From positions 186,001 through 250,000 of the forward strand of contig NZ_BIMB01000001.1 in the NCBI RefSeq assembly GCF_004000865.1: a stretch of DNA of 64,000 bases, read 5' to 3'. Below the pieces are notes generated by a model that was given only the letters and a program-made list of their open reading frames with translations, was not told the DNA's origin and made no database searches. Shown in pieces: positions 58,037 to 64,000 of this stretch (positions within the stretch are counted from its first letter, which is position 1; each line of letters opens with the position of its first letter). A program made the translations under genes and the position numbers. This stretch comes from Paenibacillus elgii NBRC 100335 (GTDB lineage Bacteria > Bacillota > Bacilli > Paenibacillales > NBRC-103111).

Positions 58037-59835
58037 ATTTCAAGCGGCCCGTCGTCCTCCGGCACGCCGACCGCATCGCTGCTGAAGACGCTCCCGCGGT
58101 GCGCTTTCGACTGCTTCTTCAATTTGGCCGCCGCTTCGGAAATTTGCTCCGGCGTTACGGCGGCGGCCGCCTTGCAGACCACAAGCGACAGCGACAGTGT
58201 GACACCGTCGCTATCGATCCGGTTGCCCTGCCGGTCCTCGACATACGTCCAGTCGTCCTCGTTGTAAAACATTTTGACCCCCGCATCGAACCGCCGCAAA
58301 ATTTCGCCGCACAGCTTCTCCGGTTCCTCGCTCGCCGTAATCGCAATAAAATCGTCCCCGCCGATATGGCCGACGAAATCGAACGGCAGCCCCAGCACAC
58401 CCATCGCCTGCTGAATGCAGTCGGCGGTAAATTGAATAAGCTGATCGCCTTTTTGAAACCCGTACCGGTCGTTAAACCATTTGAAATAATCCAGATCGGC
58501 ATAGATGACCGAGAACGGCTTCTTGTCCGTCAGCCGCTTGCTCAGCTCCCGGTAGATTTGCAGATTGCCCGGCAGTCCCGTGAGCGGATTGGCGACCTTG
58601 GCGTTTTCCATCCGGGCATTCGTGATGCACTCAAGAATGGATCTTATGGAAGACATTCCCAGCATCCGTCCTTTGGAGGTGATGATCACGAGATCGTACA
58701 AATTTTGAATGTCCCGCGAAGTCGCGAGCTGGGACACCTCCTCGACCGACATCTGCTCGTCCACGATGAGGGGCGACGTATCCATCACCTGATCGATTGG
58801 ACGATTCCAGAACAGCGAATATCCGTACTGTCCGGCAAGCTGCTGGAACAAGCGGTCCCGCATAATGAGGCCGATGGGCACTCCGTCAGAAACAACTGCC
58901 ACGCCGAGCGCGTTCGCATTTTTCTTAAAATACCCGGCGACCGTCGAGATGGGCGTCGAGTTCTCAAAGGACTGATACGGGATCGACAGGTCGCCGATGG
59001 CCCAAAAGCTGCCCGCCGTTTCGACAAATTTGCGGTGCAGCAAAATATAATTTTTCAGCTCCGGCTGTAATTGGGCTTGCTCCGTTCCGGGACGGCCAAG
59101 CAGAAACCCCTGTCCGAAATGCACACCCATGCGCGTAAGCTTCATCAGCTCCTCGGCCGACTCGATGCCCTCTGCAATCAGGTGAATGCCCAGCTTCTCG
59201 GCGAACGACAGCATCGTCTCGAGAATGTACTCCTTCGTTTTGTGGCGGTGAATGTCCTTGATGAGCGAGCGGTCGATTTTGATAAAATCGGGCTGCAGCT
59301 CGGCAATGGCTTGCAGCGAGGAATACCCCGCTCCGGCATCGTCGATGGCGATTCGGTACCCTTGCTGGCGGTAGTGGTCCAAAATCGATTTGGCCGCGTC
59401 AAAATCTTCGATCGAGCTCCGCTCCGTAATCTCGAACACGACATTCCCTGGCGTCAGTCCCCGCTGCTCCAGCAGCTCCAGCGTCCGGCCCGGTTCGAAC
59501 TGCGGATCGTTCAAAATTTCGGCGGACAGGTTCAGAAAAAGCATTTCCTCCTTCGTCCGGGTCAATGCGCCCTGAATCGCCTTGGCCCTCGCAAGCCGGT
59601 CCAGCGGATACAATAAGCCTTCGGACTCCGCCGCCGCGAACAGCTTGAGCGGAGATTGCAGCGGGCTGCCCTCCGGTCCGCGGGTTAACGCCTCGTAGCC
59701 GAAAACGGTGCCGTCCTTCAGCGAAATAATCGGCTGATAAACGGAAGTTACGGCTTGTTGATGTAAGATGTGCTGCAGCTCGCTATGAAGCGCCAAACCG
59801 TCGATCGGTTGCTCCGTCATTTGTTCTATTGTCAT
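58033..59835 (-). CDS. EAL - CBS pair - GGDEF protein (cyclic di-GMP turnover)
   Basis: A 600-aa cytosolic protein. The N-terminal EAL domain (30-270) keeps GYEALTRGP, LNLSAEI, FEITERS, IDDAGAGYSSL, IKIDRSLIKD, AEGIE and GQGFLLGRP, so it should be an active c-di-GMP phosphodiesterase. CBS domains (280-410) may bind a nucleotide. The C-terminal GGDEF domain (430-590) has the variant HIGGDDFIAIT; DDF may still cyclise GTP or only bind. The architecture allows switching between making and degrading c-di-GMP. ATG 59835 has AGGGATG a few bases upstream. Confidence 0.92.
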   Translation of the reverse strand: MTIEQMTEQPIDGLALHSELQHILHQQAVTSVYQPIISLKDGTVFGYEALTRGPEGSPLQSPLKLFAAAESEGLLYPLDRLARAKAIQGALTRTKEEMLFLNLSAEILNDPQFEPGRTLELLEQRGLTPGNVVFEITERSSIEDFDAAKSILDHYRQQGYRIAIDDAGAGYSSLQAIAELQPDFIKIDRSLIKDIHRHKTKEYILETMLSFAEKLGIHLIAEGIESAEELMKLTRMGVHFGQGFLLGRPGTEQAQLQPELKNYILLHRKFVETAGSFWAIGDLSIPYQSFENSTPISTVAGYFKKNANALGVAVVSDGVPIGLIMRDRLFQQLAGQYGYSLFWNRPIDQVMDTSPLIVDEQMSVEEVSQLATSRDIQNLYDLVIITSKGRMLGMSSIRSILECITNARMENAKVANPLTGLPGNLQIYRELSKRLTDKKPFSVIYADLDYFKWFNDRYGFQKGDQLIQFTADCIQQAMGVLGLPFDFVGHIGGDDFIAITASEEPEKLCGEILRRFDAGVKMFYNEDDWTYVEDRQGNRIDSDGVTLSLSLVVCKAAAAVTPEQISEAAAKLKKQSKAHRGSVFSSDAVGVPEDDGPLEI

Positions 59836-59954
59836 GACCATCCCTGACTTTCCGTGTCTTTGGATCTACTATACCATGGGAATTTTATCCCAGTGTTAAC
59901 ACGGAACGTCCCGGTTTGTTAAACGATTGTAAATATTTTCGGAGAGGACCTCTC

Positions 59955-60974
59955 TTATTTCATGCCGATCGATTGGCGATACTCGGAAGGGGAACAGCCG
60001 ACCGCCTTTTTGAACAGGATGGAGAAGTGCGGATAGCTCTGGTAGCCGACGGCCAAGGAGACGTCGATGACCTTGTAATGAGGCATTTCCAGCAGCCGCT
60101 TGGCCATTTCCATCCGTTTGCGGATGCGGTACTGCACGAACGTCTCGTTCGTCGATTTTTTGAACAAGTGACTGAAGTAAGTCGGCGCGAGGCCCATTTT
60201 CCCGGCGACCTCCTCCAGGCTGATATCCGTCGCCAGATGTTCGTCGATATACGCTTTGGCTTCTTCCCAGACGTTCTTCAGGTTGCCGCCGCGGTAGGTT
60301 TGCAGCAGCCCGGACAGCTTGAAAATCTCTTCCTCCAGAAAGGCCAGCGCCTCCTGACGGGCAGGAAAGCTTCGCCGCTCGGGAGGCGCTGGAAAGAGGA
60401 AAATGTCTCTGGCATTCAGCCGCTTCACCAACAAGCGGAGCACGTCGTTGACGGCTGCGCTCATCCGCTCGGGCGAAGCATGCGCTTCAAAATACCGGTC
60501 CTTTCCCTCGGTCCAGCAGGCGACAGCCGCGCCCGGGTCGGCGCTCCAGATCGCTTCCTCCAACGAATCGAGCCACTGCTCGTATTCCGAAATGGACGGC
60601 GCGTCGGCTAGAGCCGGTTTCAGAACGCGGTCCAGCACCGAATACAGCTCGCCGGGCGTGACCGGCTTGAGCAAGTATTCCTTGACCCCGTACGTCAGGC
60701 ATTTTTGTGCATACGCAAATTCCCCGTAACCGGAGATGACGACGGCCTTGACGGAGGGCCGGGTTTCCGAGATAATTCTGCACAACTCTAACCCATCCAT
60801 ACGAGGCATCCGAATATCCGTGAGCACCAGATCGGGCGGCGTCTCCCGAACGAAAGCGGCGGCCTCCTCGCCGTTGGCCAAGGCGGTAACGCGAATCCTT
60901 CCCGCTCCATACCGTTCGACCATCCGGGCAAGCCCGAGCCGGATCATCGACTCGTCTTCGACGACGACAACATG
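59955..60974 (-). CDS. Response regulator, REC + AraC HTH (YesN-like), copy 1
   Basis: A 339-aa protein: REC domain MHVVVVEDESMIRLGLARMV, phospho-acceptor in VLTDIRMPRMDGLEL, then VVISGYGEFAYAQKCL and YLLKPVT. The C-terminal AraC double HTH shows ISLEEVAGKMGLAPTYFSHL and VIDVSLAVGYQSYPHFSILF. It is the last gene of a three-gene cluster after the histidine kinase. AAGGGGGG precedes ATG 60974. It is clearly paralogous to the regulator at 62844. Confidence 0.93.
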   Translation of the reverse strand, partial: HVVVVEDESMIRLGLARMVERYGAGRIRVTALANGEEAAAFVRETPPDLVLTDIRMPRMDGLELCRIISETRPSVKAVVISGYGEFAYAQKCLTYGVKEYLLKPVTPGELYSVLDRVLKPALADAPSISEYEQWLDSLEEAIWSADPGAAVACWTEGKDRYFEAHASPERMSAAVNDVLRLLVKRLNARDIFLFPAPPERRSFPARQEALAFLEEEIFKLSGLLQTYRGGNLKNVWEEAKAYIDEHLATDISLEEVAGKMGLAPTYFSHLFKKSTNETFVQYRIRKRMEMAKRLLEMPHYKVIDVSLAVGYQSYPHFSILFKKAVGCSPSEYRQSIGMK

Positions 60975-61020
60975 CATCCTTATCCCCCCTTCGCTCCGCA
61001 TCAGCACAAACCGCAATCCT

Positions 61021-62847
61021 TCAACCTAATGACCTGCCCGTGGAAGGCATAACCATCGTGACTTTCGTTCCCTCGTCAAGCCGGCTCTCGATGTGCAGGC
61101 CATACTGCTCGCCGAACACCATCTGAATGCGTCTGTGCACGTTAACAATACCAATTCCTCCCTTCTTGCCGGGCGCATCGTCCCCTCCGTCGACAAGACG
61201 GTTCGCCTCCAGCTTCTCTCGCACTTCCGCCAGACGGTCCTCCGGCATGCCATTCCCGTTATCCTCGACACTAACCCAGAACGTTCCGTCCCCTTCGCCC
61301 GCATCGATCCGGATGCAGTGGTAATCCTCCACGCCGCCTTCGAACGCGTGCTGAAATACGTTTTCGACGAGCGGCTGCAGCGTCAGCCGGACCATCTTGT
61401 GAAGCAGCAGCTCCGGCTTCACGGCGACGTCGATCTCAAACTCCCGCCCGACCCGGTGCTTCAGAACGATCATAAAGTTAAGCACATGCTTCAGCTCGTT
61501 GGCTACCGTGATTTCCTCCAGATTCGTTTGCACGGAATATCGCAGCATGTAGGCCAGCGCGCGCACGATCTCCGAAATTTCGTCCGAATCCTCGACGAAG
61601 GCATAGCACACAATCGTCTCCAGCGTGTTATATAAAAAGTGTGGATTGATCTGAAGCTGCAGTGATTGGAACTCCGCCTTTTGCCGCTCCATCTGGATTT
61701 CATGGTTTTTCAGCTCCGCCTGATACACCTTGTCCACGAGCTCCGACAATCGGTTGACCATCAAATTGTAGCGGATCATCAGCTCTACGATTTCGTCTCG
61801 CTGCCGCTGCTCGGGAAGCGGAATAGTCGCCCAGTTGCCCTTCTCCGTCTCCCGCATGCCTTCCTTGAGCATCCGGATCGGCCCGGTAATCGACTTGCCG
61901 AAACGGAAGGCCAGCCATAACGCGAACACGAGCGTAAACAGACCGACGACGATCGAAGTGACGCGAATTGTATCCACCGGCTTCCGCAGCTCGGCCATCG
62001 GCATGGACACGACGAGATGCCAGCCCGAGTAGGCAGACTTCTGGCTCCGATACAAGCGCCGCTCTCCGTTTTCCTCCGCCACGAAGGACTGCAGGCCCGA
62101 TTCGACGATGCTGCGCTTCAGCTCAGGCTGTACGGTTTCCCCGATCCGCTCTCTTTGAGGGTGATACACGATCCGCCCTCGCTCGTCGACGATGAAGAAG
62201 AAGCCGGTGCTCGTGAGCTCGATGCCTTTCCACAGCTCCGAAAGCTCGGCCGAACGTAGCTCGATGGCTAGGATGCCCTGAGGCTCCGAAGACGTTAAGC
62301 CGCGAATTTGGCGCACGAGCGTGATCGTCCGGTTGTTCTGGCTTTCGATAATGCTGCGGTTCAGTACGCTAAGACTGCCGTATGCCGACGTATTCGTCTT
62401 GAAGAAGGCCAGTTGCTCCTTAATTTGTTCCGGCGTAAACGACGAGCCCGTGACTTCGTTATAGTAATACACGGCGTTCCCGTTGAAGCTGATCGAATAC
62501 ACGGCCGTAATCTCGGGATTCCGTATAAAGATCGGATCGATCACATATTCCTTGATCTGCTTTTGGATCTCATAAAACTCGTATCCCTCCAGCCCTGCCG
62601 GCAGGTCGATAAAACGTTTGACCTCCTTGTTGGTCAGCAGTGAAACCATGGATCGCTCATACGATTTCAGATACAGATCCGTATGGTAAGCCGCATTGCC
62701 GACCATCTGGGACAGCTGGCCCTCCACCATCCTGTCCAGCTCCTGAGACGAGGCGTAATACGTAACGATGCCGACCGTCGTCAGCGAGACGATAATCACG
62801 GTCAAGAAGTAAAGGAACAGCTTCTGGTACAGGCTCGCCCTCTTCAT
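61021..62847 (-). CDS. Sensor histidine kinase (YesM-like, HAMP and HisKA_7TM-type internal region)
   Basis: The 608-aa protein has a first membrane helix (LFLYFLTVIIVSLTTVGIVT), a long extracellular sensing domain to about residue 290, a second helix (SIVVGLFTLVFALWLAF) and a HAMP region. The LytS/YesM-type kinase core follows, with phospho-acceptor LQINPHFLYNTLETI and ATPase motifs VSVEDNGNGMPED and KKGGIGIVNVHRRI. It autophosphorylates on signal and drives AraC-type regulators. Its ATG overlaps the upstream regulator gene by 4 bp. Confidence 0.93.
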   Translation of the reverse strand: MKRASLYQKLFLYFLTVIIVSLTTVGIVTYYASSQELDRMVEGQLSQMVGNAAYHTDLYLKSYERSMVSLLTNKEVKRFIDLPAGLEGYEFYEIQKQIKEYVIDPIFIRNPEITAVYSISFNGNAVYYYNEVTGSSFTPEQIKEQLAFFKTNTSAYGSLSVLNRSIIESQNNRTITLVRQIRGLTSSEPQGILAIELRSAELSELWKGIELTSTGFFFIVDERGRIVYHPQRERIGETVQPELKRSIVESGLQSFVAEENGERRLYRSQKSAYSGWHLVVSMPMAELRKPVDTIRVTSIVVGLFTLVFALWLAFRFGKSITGPIRMLKEGMRETEKGNWATIPLPEQRQRDEIVELMIRYNLMVNRLSELVDKVYQAELKNHEIQMERQKAEFQSLQLQINPHFLYNTLETIVCYAFVEDSDEISEIVRALAYMLRYSVQTNLEEITVANELKHVLNFMIVLKHRVGREFEIDVAVKPELLLHKMVRLTLQPLVENVFQHAFEGGVEDYHCIRIDAGEGDGTFWVSVEDNGNGMPEDRLAEVREKLEANRLVDGGDDAPGKKGGIGIVNVHRRIQMVFGEQYGLHIESRLDEGTKVTMVMPSTGRSLG

Positions 62848-63869
62848 TTGATCCCCAGCTGGCTGCGGTATTCCGAAGGCGAAATGCCGACGATCTTTTT
62901 AAACGTTTTCGTAAAATGCGGATAGTCGTCATACCCGACCTCCAGAGCCACGTCTACAATGCGAATATGGGATTGGGCCATCAATTGAAGCGCTTTCTCC
63001 ATCCGGCGCTTGATCCGGTATTGGACGAACGTCTCGGAGGTCATTTTTTTGAACAGCGCGCTAAAATAAGTCGGGGTCAGCCCGACAAGCTCGGCCACTT
63101 CCTCCAGGGTGACTTCCTCGGACAAGCGCTGATCGATGTAAGCCTTCGCTTCTTCCATCGGGTCCTTGAATTGCCCGCGGCGCGCCGAGATCAGCTTCCG
63201 GTAGATCGCCCGCAGCGTCTGCTCGAAATCGTCCAGCTGCTCGGCCTTCGTATGACCGGCAATCGCCTCCTTCGTCTCCGGAGATACCGAAAAAGCGTTC
63301 CGCTCCTGCAGCCGCTGAACGAGCAGGCGGATACAATCGCCGAGCAGTTCCCGAAGCTTCGCAGCCGACAAGCCGGAGTCGAGACAGTAGCCCCGCCACT
63401 GCTCCAAGTACCGGGCCAGCTCGTCCGATTGATTGGCCCAAATGCACTGCTCCAGCTTCCCTACCCATTCGACGTACTTGGATACCGGCACGTAGCCTTT
63501 CATTTTCTGCTTAAGCACCGTATCCAGCGCTTCATGCAGCTCGGGCTTCGTCACGGGCTTCAGCAAATATTGCTTCACGCCGTAAGCCAGGCATTTTTGC
63601 GCGTACTCGAAATCGTTGAACCCGGAGATGACGACCGTTTGAATATCGGGGAATTCTTCGTGAATGCTGCGGCATAGCTCCAGCCCGTCCATCTTGGGCA
63701 TCCGGATATCGGTCAGCACGATGTCGGGCTCGTGCGAGCGGATCAACTCCAGCGCTTTCGCTCCGTTCTCTGCGGTAGTGATGACGGCGAACGCGGGACT
63801 GTACTGCTCCGCCATTTTGACCAAGCCTCTGCGGATGACCGGCTCGTCGTCCACGATGAGCAAATGCAT
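62844..63869 (-). CDS. Response regulator, REC + AraC HTH (YesN-like), copy 2
   Basis: A 341-aa protein: REC MHLLIVDDEPVIRRGLVKMA, VLTDIRMPKMDGLELCRSIH, VVISGFNDFEYAQKCLAYGV, YLLKPVT, and AraC HTH VTLEEVAELVGLTPTYFSAL and IVDVALEVGYDDYPHFTKTF. It is the first gene of the cluster, translationally coupled to the kinase by a 4-bp overlap, so it is likely the cognate partner. AGGAGGGG precedes ATG 63869. Confidence 0.93.
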   Translation of the reverse strand: MHLLIVDDEPVIRRGLVKMAEQYSPAFAVITTAENGAKALELIRSHEPDIVLTDIRMPKMDGLELCRSIHEEFPDIQTVVISGFNDFEYAQKCLAYGVKQYLLKPVTKPELHEALDTVLKQKMKGYVPVSKYVEWVGKLEQCIWANQSDELARYLEQWRGYCLDSGLSAAKLRELLGDCIRLLVQRLQERNAFSVSPETKEAIAGHTKAEQLDDFEQTLRAIYRKLISARRGQFKDPMEEAKAYIDQRLSEEVTLEEVAELVGLTPTYFSALFKKMTSETFVQYRIKRRMEKALQLMAQSHIRIVDVALEVGYDDYPHFTKTFKKIVGISPSEYRSQLGIK

Positions 63870-63902
63870 CGAACACCCCTCCTGTTAGGTCCGCCTAAGG
63901 GA

Positions 63903-63941
63903 AAAGTATCCGCTCCGGACAATGCCGGAAACGGATACTTT
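63903..63941. terminator. Hairpin upstream of the response regulator cluster
   Basis: AAGTATCCG and CGGATACTT outer arms with inner CCGG/CCGG form a strong hairpin. On the minus strand it is followed by TTTTCCC, so it probably ends the gene beyond the window edge. Confidence 0.6.
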
Positions 63942-64000
63942 ACCGCGATCTGTATGATGATTTTACTATGCTTTCGGGACACACGGCAATGAGAGAAGTT

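Overview
The window looks like chromosome of an endospore-forming member of the Paenibacillaceae (Paenibacillus, Cohnella or a close relative). The evidence is a small acid-soluble spore protein, a YtaF-like protein, Bacillota-type regulatory RNAs (T-box, ydaO riboswitch, CIRCE), consistent AGGAGG ribosome binding sites, many one-component regulators, and AraC-type response regulators paired with a sensor kinase of the two-transmembrane, extracellular-domain kind common in this family. I saw no rRNA, CRISPR array or intact prophage.

Layout. 1-5.4 kb: the start of a siderophore permease gene, then a LysM-CAP cell-wall protein behind a c-di-AMP (ydaO) riboswitch. Directly after it comes a class II c-di-GMP riboswitch with a terminator ahead of a 60-codon orphan ORF. 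5.4-12.1 kb: htpG under CIRCE/HrcA control, a YbaK deacylase, leuA behind a leucine T-box, and an isochorismatase/AbrB-permease pair that shares a TGTGC-N8-GCACA operator with an adjacent Rrf2 regulator. 12.2-43.7 kb: an accessory zone of small regulator plus transporter or enzyme cassettes (LysR, HxlR, ArsR, MarR, PadR, TetR with EamA or MFS exporters and small enzymes). Several have visible palindromic operators. An ISL3 insertion sequence, a decayed mazEF pair and Rpn-type fragments lie among them. One cassette pairs a FusB-like EF-G-binding protein with an overlapping MFS pump, preceded by a promoter, a 15-codon leader ORF and alternative RNA stems, which suggests attenuation induced by ribosome-targeting drugs.

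43.9-50.4 kb is a distinctly A+T-rich island inserted at the 3' end of a tRNA-Ala(GGC) gene. Copies of the tRNA 3' end lie at both the outer boundary and an internal position, each followed by its own terminator. The island holds a Gabija-like pair (OLD-type ATPase/TOPRIM nuclease and UvrD-like helicase, overlapping by 8 bp), then an uncharacterised 191-aa protein and a coiled-coil PD-(D/E)XK nuclease. No integrase remains. This is the best candidate for an undescribed or extended defence locus.

50.4-64 kb is ordinary core genome: tRNA-Ala, nrdR, an SASP gene, then (minus strand) polA-mutM-ytaF-coaE-lytic transglycosylase, followed by a HAD hydrolase, an EAL-CBS-GGDEF protein and a response regulator / histidine kinase / response regulator cluster with two paralogous regulators around one kinase.

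All calls come from reading the sequence. Family names rest on remembered motifs and no search was run.
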